A stretch of DNA of 64,000 nucleotides from NCBI RefSeq assembly GCF_000152965.1, contig NZ_CH902583.1, positions 1,790,764 through 1,854,763 of the forward strand, given 5' to 3'. Positions 1-7,831 of this stretch are shown piece after piece (the first letter of the stretch is position 1; each line of letters starts with the position of its first letter). The position numbers and the translations under genes are program-made. The notes below the pieces were generated by a model. It saw only the letters and a program-made list of their open reading frames with translations. It did not search any database and was not told the origin of the DNA. This DNA comes from Roseobacter sp. MED193. Its GTDB lineage: Bacteria; Pseudomonadota; Alphaproteobacteria; Rhodobacterales; Rhodobacteraceae.

Positions 1-922
1 CCGGTCTATGTCGCCTGTTCGCTATGACCTTGAACAGGCGACCATCGGTCACCACCAACCCCAGGCCTATCACTAGAAAGCCAAGGAAGGCTTCGCGGCT
101 CAGGGTCTCACCAAGGAAGCCGGCGCCCAGGCCAACCGCCACCGGCGGGATCAACAGAGTGACCAGCATCAGATTGGCAGATCCAGCCCGGCGCAGAATG
201 TCAAAATACATCAGATAGGCCAATGCAGTGGACAGCACTGCGATACCGATCAAGGCGCACCAGACCTCGGCGGACAGATCCAACCGAGGCATACCCTCGA
301 CATAGAACACCAGCGGCAGCATCAGCACAGTACTGCCAACCACCATGCCCAGCGCGTTCATCAAGGGCGGTTGCCCCGCCAAAAACAACTTCCCCCAAAC
401 ACTGGCCAGCGCGTAGGAAAAGGCAGCGGCCAGGACCGCCAGCTGCGCCAGATTGCGCGGATCAAACGAGGTCAGCGTCGAAGGTCCCATGATTACCGCC
501 ACGCCCAAAAATCCCAGGGCAGCGCCAATCAGCTTCTGCGATGTCAGCGGCTCGTCCCGGAGCAAGATACCGGCCATCACTGCGCCAAACATCGCCGTGG
601 TACCATTGAGGATCGATGCCAACCCGCTTTCAATCTGGGTCTGCCCCCAAAAGATCAGCGAAAACGGCAGGGCGTTGTTCAATGCTCCCATACCAAGATA
701 GGCGCCCCAGATCCTTGCCCCACCTGGGATCTGGATGCCTTTGATGCGCACAACCAAAAACAGCACCGGAAGCGCCAGCCCCACCCGAAACAGGGTAATG
801 GTGAGCGGTGGTAATTGGCTGAGGGCGACTTCAGCGAAAAAGAACGACCCGCCCCAGACCAGCGCCAATGCCGCCAATAATACGCCAGATGTCAGATCAA
901 CGGATGGGCTCGGCTGCGTCAT
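1..922 (-). CDS. DMT (EamA) family transporter, C-terminus cut by window edge
   Basis: The minus strand from the ATG at 922 is open to the left edge, giving at least 307 residues without a stop, so the C-terminus lies outside the window. The protein begins MTQPSPSVDLTSG and consists of alternating hydrophobic helices. The LVWGGSFFFAEVAL segment near the N-terminus and the NGTTAMFGAVMAGILLRDEP segment in the middle are typical of EamA repeats, so about ten membrane helices in two copies of the EamA domain are expected. Family members export small metabolites or amino acids across the inner membrane; the substrate cannot be read from sequence. The upstream AAGGAGCC provides a ribosome-binding site. 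All plus-strand frames over this stretch are shadows. Confidence 0.85.
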   Translation of the reverse strand, partial: MTQPSPSVDLTSGVLLAALALVWGGSFFFAEVALSQLPPLTITLFRVGLALPVLFLVVRIKGIQIPGGARIWGAYLGMGALNNALPFSLIFWGQTQIESGLASILNGTTAMFGAVMAGILLRDEPLTSQKLIGAALGFLGVAVIMGPSTLTSFDPRNLAQLAVLAAAFSYALASVWGKLFLAGQPPLMNALGMVVGSTVLMLPLVFYVEGMPRLDLSAEVWCALIGIAVLSTALAYLMYFDILRRAGSANLMLVTLLIPPVAVGLGAGFLGETLSREAFLGFLVIGLGLVVTDGRLFKVIANRRHRP

Positions 923-1183
923 CTAGGGCTCCTTTTTTCCTGCCGCCCAGGCTAGGCCAACTGAACAGATGAAACGACCCGTTTCCTGCGCATAGGATCC
1001 GCCTCCCGGAAGAGGCGCCCCAGCTCGTACCAATATGCAGTGGCCTGCCACCAGGTTCTAAGCTGGCAAGCCCCGTCCATTGAAATGGCCAAGTGCAGAT
1101 CCTGGATGCTTACCCCTTGCAGCCTTGGGCCTTGTAGGCAAAGGTCGCGATAGATTTTCAATCCGCAAAGGGAGCCCAATGGC

Positions 1184-1945
1184 ATGCGCCACTACCCCTA
1201 CCGCCTCACTGGGCCTATCGGCTCTGCAGCAACGCTAGGGCTGATTGCCCTGCAGGTGGATGAAACCATCGAGCAGGACTTCCGCCGTCTGTTTCCCAGT
1301 CGCACAGTGGCGATCTATGTGAACCGCATTCCCTCGGGCGAAGACCTGACACCCGCCTCCATTGCCCAGATGGGGCGCGATCTGCCCGCAGCTGCAGCCC
1401 TATTGCCACAGGCTGCTACGTTTGATGCCGTGGCCTATGGCTGCACTTCAGGCACCACTTTGATCGGGGTGGACCGTGTGCGCACTTTGGTTCAGGGCGC
1501 TGTGAATACCCGCCATGTTGCCCAACCGCTCAGCGCAACCCTTGCTGCCTTTGCCGCGCTGGAGGTCTCTGCGATTGGCTTGGTTTCCCCCTACATAGAC
1601 ACGGTCGCCGGTCCTATGCGGCAGACATTCGAGGCCGCGGGCTACGCCGTTCCCGCCATGGTCTCCTTTGGCGAAGAGGTTGAAGCCAATGTCGCACGCA
1701 TTGATCCGGCCTCGATACATGCGGCTGCGTTGGAGGTGGGATCAAATCCGGAGGTGGGCGCGGTGTTCCTTAGCTGCACCAACCTGCGTACCCTTGATAT
1801 CATTACCGATCTGGAACAGCGTCTGGGCAAACCCGTGGTGAGCAGCAACCAGGCTCTGGCCTGGCACATGGCAAGACTCTCTGGGGCGCCTCTGGCTGCA
1901 GATGCCCCTGGCGCACTGTTTGCTCGTCACCTGCCGCAAGGCTGA
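1184..1945 (+). CDS. Asp/Glu racemase / maleate isomerase family protein
   Basis: A 253-residue cytoplasmic enzyme of the Asp/Glu racemase superfamily, nearest to maleate cis-trans isomerase and arylmalonate decarboxylase. The two catalytic-type cysteines are in AYGCTSGT (C87) and LSCTNLRT (C198), at the spacing expected for the two-cysteine mechanism of racemases and isomerases, and the length fits the maleate isomerase branch. An AAAGGGAG ribosome-binding site precedes the ATG at 1184. It stands alone, convergent with the polyamine-type ABC operon and separated from it by a strong bidirectional terminator. The substrate could be maleate or a substituted malonate or hydantoin-type acid; neighbours do not decide. 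Confidence 0.8.
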   Translation: MRHYPYRLTGPIGSAATLGLIALQVDETIEQDFRRLFPSRTVAIYVNRIPSGEDLTPASIAQMGRDLPAAAALLPQAATFDAVAYGCTSGTTLIGVDRVRTLVQGAVNTRHVAQPLSATLAAFAALEVSAIGLVSPYIDTVAGPMRQTFEAAGYAVPAMVSFGEEVEANVARIDPASIHAAALEVGSNPEVGAVFLSCTNLRTLDIITDLEQRLGKPVVSSNQALAWHMARLSGAPLAADAPGALFARHLPQG

Positions 1946-1974
1946 AACACCCTTTTATCTAAGTTATAAAAAGA

Positions 1975-2013
1975 AAACCCCGCCCAGCGGCTTTGCCAGG
2001 CGGGGTTTGTTTT
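1975..2013. terminator. bidirectional rho-independent terminator
   Basis: A perfect 10-bp stem, AAACCCCGCC at 1975-1984 with GGCGGGGTTT at 1999-2008, encloses a 14-base loop. A T-rich tail follows on both strands (TTTGTTTT rightward; TTTTCTTTTT leftward). It sits between the convergent racemase-family gene and the last gene of the ABC operon and can stop both. Confidence 0.9.
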
Positions 2014-2031
2014 CTGATAATGAGGAAGGGA

Positions 2032-3315
2032 TCAGTTTCCAGATCCCTCGCTCGTGTCTTCACCGCTCAGGGTGCTGGGGGCAAAGACACCGCCAAAGCC
2101 GGAATTATTGCCCTCGCTTTCCGTGCTCCCCTGCTGCTCTGTTTCGCCTTCCAGATTGGTAGGGGCAAAGACACCACCAAACCCGGAATCGTTCCCCGCA
2201 GGTTTAGACTGGGCCGGAGCAGCACTGCTGCCTTGCTCTGCCTCCTGTTGTTGACGACGCAGTTCACGCTGGCGCTTAAGCTCCTGAATGCGCAGCTCGG
2301 TCTCTAGGCGCTTTTGCTCCTGAACATCCGCGATACACTGCTGCGGACTATAGACAGTGGCCGTGCCAACCACAGTGACCGTGGCACAGGCGACAATCAC
2401 CAAGGCTACAGCGGCCCAGTTTGAGCTGAGGAAGCCTGGCAGTTTGAACTGGCCTGAGCTCAACTCTTCCACCGTAGCCTCCTTGCGGGCCTCGGCCACC
2501 AGTTCTTTGCGGCGGATATTGGCCTCGTTGAACAGGGCGGCAAATACCGTGAGCAAGACAATGATAAAGGCCAGGGCCGAAATCGCCGGGGTGATGCCGT
2601 AGCGGACCTTTTGAGCCAGCTCGATGGTCAGCGTTGGATACTCGCCAAAGGTGAAGGTGGTGGTGTTGTAGTTCTCAAAGCTCGCCAGGAAGGCCAGCAC
2701 CGCAGCCGAGGCGATGGCGGGCTTCATGAAGGGCAAAAGCACCTTGCGGAAGGCCTGCGCATGGGTGGCGCCCAGATCCAGTGCCGCCTCTGTCAGCGCG
2801 GTATCATAGCGCTGCAGACGTGCCACCAGCACCAGCATACAGTAGCTGGCAATAAAGGTGGACTGGCCAATCACCGTGAGGAACAAACCGTTGGACAGGA
2901 AACTGTCTGCCCCCAATCCAACCATACGGTTGATCCGGTCCCAGAACACCAGCGTCGAGATACCAATGACCACACCGGGCACCAGGATTGGCGCAATGAT
3001 GATGGTGTAATAGGTCGCCCTGAGCTTGGGCCAGATCTGAGTCAGCATCAGCGCCCCAGCCAAACCCATGGCGACCGAGAGCACCACAGTGCCTGCGCCC
3101 ACCAGAATGGAGTTCTTGATGCCATTCAGGATCCGCTCATCCTGAAACAGCGCCGAGAACCATTCAAAGGTCAGGCATTCCCAGGGCGTCGCCCGCGGGA
3201 ACTCTGGTGAGTTGAAGGCGGTAACCGACATGATCACCAGAGGTCCGAGCAGATAGGCAAAGAAAACGCCCAGGTAGATCCAGATGCTCAGGCGCATAAA
3301 TGAGAGGTTCTTCAT
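2032..3315 (-). CDS. polyamine-type ABC permease (PotI/PotC-like) with an extra TM and repeat tail
   Basis: Inner-membrane permease of a spermidine/putrescine-type ABC importer, 427 residues against about 270-285 usual for PotC/PotI. Residues 1-265 are the normal six-helix permease with the EAA loop at about 176-199 (EAALDLGATHAQAF). The remainder is extra: a linker (265-297), a seventh predicted helix (299-322), a charged Q/E/R-rich segment (325-362) and a tail holding two near-identical SGFGGVFAP motifs (377-385 and 405-413), each followed by T/S-x-L-x-G-E. With six helices ending in the cytoplasm, the seventh would place the tail in the periplasm. Its start overlaps the upstream permease stop (ATGA), so the two are translationally coupled. 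Role of the tail unknown. Confidence 0.88.
   Translation of the reverse strand: MKNLSFMRLSIWIYLGVFFAYLLGPLVIMSVTAFNSPEFPRATPWECLTFEWFSALFQDERILNGIKNSILVGAGTVVLSVAMGLAGALMLTQIWPKLRATYYTIIIAPILVPGVVIGISTLVFWDRINRMVGLGADSFLSNGLFLTVIGQSTFIASYCMLVLVARLQRYDTALTEAALDLGATHAQAFRKVLLPFMKPAIASAAVLAFLASFENYNTTTFTFGEYPTLTIELAQKVRYGITPAISALAFIIVLLTVFAALFNEANIRRKELVAEARKEATVEELSSGQFKLPGFLSSNWAAVALVIVACATVTVVGTATVYSPQQCIADVQEQKRLETELRIQELKRQRELRRQQQEAEQGSSAAPAQSKPAGNDSGFGGVFAPTNLEGETEQQGSTESEGNNSGFGGVFAPSTLSGEDTSEGSGN
2078..2197 (-). repeat. in-gene direct repeat encoding the SGFGGVFAP motif twice
   Basis: Two stretches of about 35 bases, at 2078-2113 and 2162-2197, are near copies (both contain GGGGCAAAGACACC on the plus strand, then CCAAA). 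They encode the duplicated tail motif of the PotI-like permease. The wobble differences argue for an old duplication kept in frame. Confidence 0.8.
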
Positions 3316-4232
3316 TTGCCGATATCCCCCATGTTCACCTTGAACACCCGCATGAGGGCCAGCACCAAGAGGATACAGGTCACCAGCAGCACCACGGCAT
3401 AGGCCGCGCCCTGTGGCCAGTCAGAGTTGTCGTTGAATTGCTGATAGATCAGCTGGGTAAACCACAAAGAGGAGGGACCACCCAGAATCTGTGGCGCCGC
3501 CAGTGCCCCGGCAGAGAGCATAAACACCATGGTACAGCCAGAGCTGATCCCCGGTTTGGCATAGGGAATGACCACCCGGCGGTGGATCATTGGCCAGCTG
3601 GCCCCCATGTCGCGTGCCGCCTCGATCTGGTTGCGATCTAGGCTTTCGATCACGTTGTAGATCGGGAAGATCATCAGCAAGATATAGGCATAGCCCAGCC
3701 CCGCATAGAGCGCGATATCGTTGCGAACAAAGTCAAAGGGCGTGTCGAATATCCCTGCGGCCACCAGCAAATTGTTGAGCACCCCGGTTTCGCCAAAGAT
3801 AATGCGCAACGCAAAGGCCCGCAGGATCTCGTTGATCCAGTAAGGAATGATCAGCATCAGCGCAAAGATACGGATGTGATTGCCCTTGGTCTGGGCCAGA
3901 TAATAGGCGATCGGATAACACAGGATCAGGTTAAAGATGGTCACAAAAATTGCCGCCACCAGGGTGCGGTAAAACACCTTGAGATCCACCGCGTTGTAGT
4001 CTTGGCTGCCACCTTCTGGGCCAAAAACTAGGTATTTGTAGTTCTCCATTGTGTAGACGTCTTTTGGTCCGCCAATTTCAGGAGGTGGCAGGTTGGGCCG
4101 GAAGGAGAAATCCAGCATCGAGAGCTGCGGCAGAATGATCAGACCGATGGTCCAGAACAGCACCAGCCCCAGCATCAGCGAGCCGATGCCAAGACCGTTA
4201 CGGTCAAAAAACTCTTTTAGGAAACGAGGCAT
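3312..4232 (-). CDS. polyamine-type ABC permease (PotH/PotB-like)
   Basis: First permease subunit of the importer, 306 residues with six predicted inner-membrane helices and a long periplasmic loop after the first helix, as in PotB/PotH. The EAA loop reads EAARDMGASWPMIHRRV and contacts the ATPase. I chose the ATG at 4232 (MPRFLKEFFDRNG) because AGGAGG lies seven bases upstream; the GTG at 4238 would be only one base from that site. It follows the ATPase gene by 11 bp and overlaps the next permease by four bases, so the operon order is binding protein, ATPase, permease, permease. Confidence 0.9.
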   Translation of the reverse strand: MPRFLKEFFDRNGLGIGSLMLGLVLFWTIGLIILPQLSMLDFSFRPNLPPPEIGGPKDVYTMENYKYLVFGPEGGSQDYNAVDLKVFYRTLVAAIFVTIFNLILCYPIAYYLAQTKGNHIRIFALMLIIPYWINEILRAFALRIIFGETGVLNNLLVAAGIFDTPFDFVRNDIALYAGLGYAYILLMIFPIYNVIESLDRNQIEAARDMGASWPMIHRRVVIPYAKPGISSGCTMVFMLSAGALAAPQILGGPSSLWFTQLIYQQFNDNSDWPQGAAYAVVLLVTCILLVLALMRVFKVNMGDIGK

Positions 4233-4243
4233 CGCCACACCTC

Positions 4244-5356
4244 CTATTCAGTGGCCAGATCGCCAGCGGGCAAGGCCACAGCGTTCTGGACATCATATTG
4301 CAGGGTCATCGGCTGGCCCTTGTGGCTGTCAAAGGACTGGCCAAGGTTTGGCAAAGACACCTTCATTTCCTTGCCGCCTTCGCCTTCCATGAAGATATTG
4401 AAGCTATTGCCCTCAAACTCTTCGTTGGTGACGGTTGCGGTGACGAAATGATCACCCTGGGTGCCGGCGGGCGCCAAAGCAAAAGCCTCTGGGCGGATAA
4501 ACATCATCGCGTCATCTCCGGCTTTCATCTTACCCTGATTGGCGGTGGAAATCCGCGCCAGCAAATCACCAGAGCGATTTGTCGCGATCAGCGCTTTATC
4601 GCCCTGTACCTGCTTCACAGTACCCCGGAAAACATTGTTCTCGCCAACAAAAGACGCGGCAAAGGCGGTTGAGGGATCGTTGTAGATGGTTTTACCGTCG
4701 CCGATCTGGTCGATCACCCCAGCGCGCATCACCGCGATGTTATCGGACATGGTCAGAGCCTCGCCCTGGTCGTGGGTGATGTAGATGAAGGTAATGCCCA
4801 CCCGTTGCTGGATTTCGCGCAGCTCGGTCCGCATATGCTGGCGTAGTTTCAAATCCAGCGCCGATAGCGGCTCATCCAGCAGCAAAACGTCAGGTTCAGC
4901 GCAGAGCGCACGGGCAATGGCCACGCGCTGGCGCTGACCACCGGACAGCTCGGAAGGCAGCTTGTCGCCCTGACCCGGCAGCGCGATCATATCTAGCAGC
5001 TCATCGGCGCGCTTGCGGCGCTCCTTGGCCGAGGCACCTTTGATCTCCATCGAGAAGGTGATGTTTTCCCAGACCTTCATCAGCGGAAACAGCGCCAGGT
5101 TCTGAAAGATCAGCGCTGTGGGACGTTTGTTTGGACCAATGCCCTTCATGTCGTTGCCGCCGATCAGCACCTGGCCTTCACTGGGGTCCAGAAAGCCGGA
5201 AACAGCGCGCAAGATCGTGGTCTTGCCGCAGCCCGAAGGACCAAGGAAGGAAAAGAAATCACCACCCTTGATATGCACGTTTGCGTCGCGCACGGCGACA
5301 AAATCTCCAAAGCGGATCCAGAGGTTTTCAAGATCTACGCCGACCCCAGCACTCAT
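4244..5356 (-). CDS. polyamine-type ABC transporter ATPase (PotA/PotG-like)
   Basis: Cytoplasmic ATPase that powers the importer, 370 residues. The nucleotide-binding domain has Walker A GPSGCGKTT, signature LSGGQRQRVAIARAL and Walker B LLLDEPLSALD, and a C-terminal TOBE-type substrate-sensing region covers roughly the last 120 residues. The start is the ATG at 5356 (MSAGVGVDLENLWIRFG) with GGAGAG six bases upstream. The open frame continues 45 codons further, but that part has no family resemblance. A 164-bp gap separates it from the binding-protein gene, enough for processing or differential expression, with no clear terminator seen. Confidence 0.92.
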   Translation of the reverse strand: MSAGVGVDLENLWIRFGDFVAVRDANVHIKGGDFFSFLGPSGCGKTTILRAVSGFLDPSEGQVLIGGNDMKGIGPNKRPTALIFQNLALFPLMKVWENITFSMEIKGASAKERRKRADELLDMIALPGQGDKLPSELSGGQRQRVAIARALCAEPDVLLLDEPLSALDLKLRQHMRTELREIQQRVGITFIYITHDQGEALTMSDNIAVMRAGVIDQIGDGKTIYNDPSTAFAASFVGENNVFRGTVKQVQGDKALIATNRSGDLLARISTANQGKMKAGDDAMMFIRPEAFALAPAGTQGDHFVTATVTNEEFEGNSFNIFMEGEGGKEMKVSLPNLGQSFDSHKGQPMTLQYDVQNAVALPAGDLATE

Positions 5357-5520
5357 GTGGTCTCTCCTCAGCTCGCACCTCTTGTGCCCGGTGGAGAATA
5401 CCCCCGGCGCAAACAGGCTGCTCTGTTCATTCAGATGTGGTTCAAACGCGCCATGCGTCGCGGCATAGCCCGGCACTGGCCCCCAATACACTTGGGGACC
5501 AGTTCGATGTTCTCAGCGGA

Positions 5521-6645
5521 TTAGGCGCTTTTGAACTTGTTGACGAACTCAGTACGTACTTCGGCGTACCAAGGCGCTTCAGCAGGCCATGGGTTCAGGT
5601 TGGCCAGGCTGTCGCCAGGATAGGCTTCGGCAAAGTTCTTCTTGTAGACATCACCTGAGAAGGAATCCGCGCCCAGAACCGGCGAATTGTAGCCGTGGCT
5701 GTCGATTGCCTTGCCTGCAGCTTCTTTGCCAAAGGCGTAATCGATGAAGGCATAGACCTGCTCTTCGTTCTTGGCACCAACGGGCATGGACATGCCGTCA
5801 ACCCAGGCCATCGCACCCTCAACAGGGGCTTGATAATGCACGGGCTCACCAGCGGCTTTCAGCGCCAGCGGTGGACCATCCCAAGTCTGGCCAACAACAA
5901 CGCCTTCGTTCAGCAGACCGTTTTTCTGCGTATCGGCATCGTTCCAAATCAGCTTGATGCGATCTTTGCGCGCCATGCACCAATCGGTGATTTTGCCCCA
6001 GACTTCACGCATGGTGTCTTCGTCACCATAGGCCGCCCAGACAGATCCAGGATCCATTTCGCCAGAGGCTTCCATGTAGAGACCGGCACCCAGCATCATC
6101 GAATGGGCACGGCCCATGGTTTTGCCGGCGTTTTCTTCGGACCAGACATCGCCGTAAGAAGGTGCATCACCTGAAGGCAGCCACTTGTCAGTCCGATAGG
6201 CAATGCCTTCGGTGCCCCAGATATGTGGCAACCAATGCACGCCAGCGCCTTCAAAGTTCCAAGCAGATGTGCCGATTTTGGCCATCGCAGGGTTGACCGC
6301 GTCGATGTTCACCTTGCTCATGTCGAAAGGCTTCAACAATTCCAGTGGCCCCCACTGCAGCGAGCGGTTGTTGGTGGGCGAGACAATGTCAAAACCCTGA
6401 CCCTTGGTGGCCTTCATCTTGTTGATGATTTCCTCATTAGAGCCAATACCGGTGTAATTCACCTTGATGCCGGTCTTTGCCTCAAAGCCTTCGATGAAGG
6501 CTGGGGGCAGATAATCCGACCACATCAGAATGTTCACTTCACCCGAAGAGGCCAGCGCGCTTTTGGAATAGAGCGGCGCCGCCAGAGCAGCCGCACCAGC
6601 GCTTTTCAGCAGGGTCCGGCGCGTGACATTAGATTTGGTAGTCAT
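5521..6645 (-). CDS. polyamine-type periplasmic binding protein (PotD/PotF-like)
   Basis: Periplasmic solute-binding protein of the spermidine/putrescine type, 374 residues. The N-terminus carries a twin-arginine-like signal (TRRTLLKSAGAAALAAP) with cleavage probably near ALA-SSG, so export may go through Tat. The mature part opens VNILMWSDYLPPAFIEGF, the classic PotD/PotF beginning. The start is the ATG at 6645 with GGGAGAA eight bases upstream; a TTG two codons earlier is unlikely. It is the first gene of the operon. Putrescine, spermidine or another amine are all possible. Confidence 0.9.
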   Translation of the reverse strand: MTTKSNVTRRTLLKSAGAAALAAPLYSKSALASSGEVNILMWSDYLPPAFIEGFEAKTGIKVNYTGIGSNEEIINKMKATKGQGFDIVSPTNNRSLQWGPLELLKPFDMSKVNIDAVNPAMAKIGTSAWNFEGAGVHWLPHIWGTEGIAYRTDKWLPSGDAPSYGDVWSEENAGKTMGRAHSMMLGAGLYMEASGEMDPGSVWAAYGDEDTMREVWGKITDWCMARKDRIKLIWNDADTQKNGLLNEGVVVGQTWDGPPLALKAAGEPVHYQAPVEGAMAWVDGMSMPVGAKNEEQVYAFIDYAFGKEAAGKAIDSHGYNSPVLGADSFSGDVYKKNFAEAYPGDSLANLNPWPAEAPWYAEVRTEFVNKFKSA

Positions 6646-6738
6646 ATTCAAATTTCTCCCTAGTGGGTTTGTTGGTGTCGTTTTTTATTGTTTTTGGTAT
6701 CTAAAAGAGTGCGGGGCATTGCGCCCAACAAACAGTGA

Positions 6739-6753
6739 CAGTTTCAAAAACTG
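6739..6753. promoter_or_regulatory. short perfect dyad upstream of the polyamine-type operon
   Basis: CAGTTT at 6739-6744 and AAACTG at 6748-6753 form a perfect 6-bp dyad about 95 bases upstream of the binding-protein start. A related CAGTTTCTGAA lies at about 6792. Such a site could bind a dimeric repressor, but no candidate regulator gene is adjacent. The flanking 6646-6928 holds no gene I can support. Confidence 0.35.
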
Positions 6754-6928
6754 ATAAGGCCAAAATGCCGAAACACACAAAAATATGGCTCCAGTTTCTG
6801 AATAGCTCCACTCGATTCTCCTCAACAGTCACACAATAAGGTGGTGTTGTAACAGGAGTTTGCGCCTCTCAGATCCTTCCGTCAATGCTAACAGCTGCTC
6901 ATTGTAGCACCTCCCTTCCGAATGCCTT

Positions 6929-7768
6929 TCAAACAGACGATCCGATCATGGCAACTCCAATGGCCATGACCACCGCAGCCCCCAAACGTCGAATCCAGTT
7001 GCCTTCGCGCAGAAAGATAAATCCAATTAGGGCAGCAAAAATCACCGAGGTTTCCCGCAGGGCTGAGACTGCCCCAAGGGGCGCAAAGTTCTTTGCAAAG
7101 AGCACCAAGCCGTATGCCGTCATCGAGACAAAGCCGCCCGCAAGGCCGATAACCCAATGGCGTGTTGGGATCTGGGCCAGCACTCGGCGTCGGCGCAGGC
7201 CAATAAAGGCGGCAATAAACAGGTGGCCAAACGCTCCCCAGGCCCAATAGCTGAGGGTATTGCCCGACAGGCGCACGCCCAGTCCATCAACCAGAGAATA
7301 GAGTGAGATGCAGACCCCCGTTCCCAGTGCATAAAGAAGTGCCATCCGGCCAACCCCGGACTTCAACGCCTGCCAACTGCTAAGCTGGATACCAAGGCCA
7401 ATCAGGGCGATGCCAGCCCAGGCCTGCAGCGGCAGGATTTCATCTGCAAATACCATTGCCCAAAGCGCCACCAGGGCCGGCACGATACCCCGCGCAATCG
7501 GATAGACCACGCTTAGATCGCCATGTTTGTAGGCCTGTCCCAACATGTAGAAATAGCCAAAGTGGATCAGCGTCGACAGAGCCACATAGCCAAGACTTTC
7601 CAGCTCGGGCAGCGGCAGATAGGCCACCATGACAGCCCCGGGAATGACATGGCCCAGCGCCACCAACCCTAGGGTGGTCGTACGGTCTGCTGCCGTTTTC
7701 ACAATGGCGTTCCAGACCGCATGCAGTATGGCGGCAGACAGGATGATGGCGACAACAAAGGCTGTCAT
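6929..7768 (-). CDS. DMT (EamA) family transporter
   Basis: Inner-membrane protein of 279 residues with about ten predicted helices in two EamA repeats, start MTAFVVAIILSAAILHAVWN. The GDLSVVYPIARGIVPALVAL segment is typical of the branch related to small multidrug-resistance and metabolite exporters. The ATG at 7768 is preceded by GAGGAAATT at a somewhat long spacing. It is followed by the intergenic region of the ABC operon and has no obvious functional partner. Substrate unknown. Confidence 0.85.
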   Translation of the reverse strand: MTAFVVAIILSAAILHAVWNAIVKTAADRTTTLGLVALGHVIPGAVMVAYLPLPELESLGYVALSTLIHFGYFYMLGQAYKHGDLSVVYPIARGIVPALVALWAMVFADEILPLQAWAGIALIGLGIQLSSWQALKSGVGRMALLYALGTGVCISLYSLVDGLGVRLSGNTLSYWAWGAFGHLFIAAFIGLRRRRVLAQIPTRHWVIGLAGGFVSMTAYGLVLFAKNFAPLGAVSALRETSVIFAALIGFIFLREGNWIRRLGAAVVMAIGVAMIGSSV

Positions 7769-7831
7769 TCTAGGAATTTCCTCGTTTGTTCCGGTGAGAA
7801 ATTGCCCAATTTAGAGCCTGTTCTTTGGGTC

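Noticed and set aside
24..926. Five overlapping plus-strand frames at the left edge
   Set aside because: They lie opposite the EamA transporter gene, are Pro/Arg/Gln-rich and look like shadows of a GC-rich gene.
952..1185. 77-residue minus-strand frame upstream of the racemase-family gene
   Set aside because: It covers the promoter and ribosome-binding site of the gene at 1184, has no family features, and its N-terminus lies over that start codon. The 261-bp gap more likely holds two divergent promoters.
5357..5491. 45-codon N-terminal extension of the polyamine-type ATPase
   Set aside because: No family resemblance; the ATG at 5356 has a good ribosome-binding site and the normal ATPase N-terminus.
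6652..6928. Specific sigma-70 promoter for the polyamine-type operon
   Set aside because: TTGGGC and TTAGAT at 18-bp spacing can be found, but neither box is good, so only the dyad is reported.
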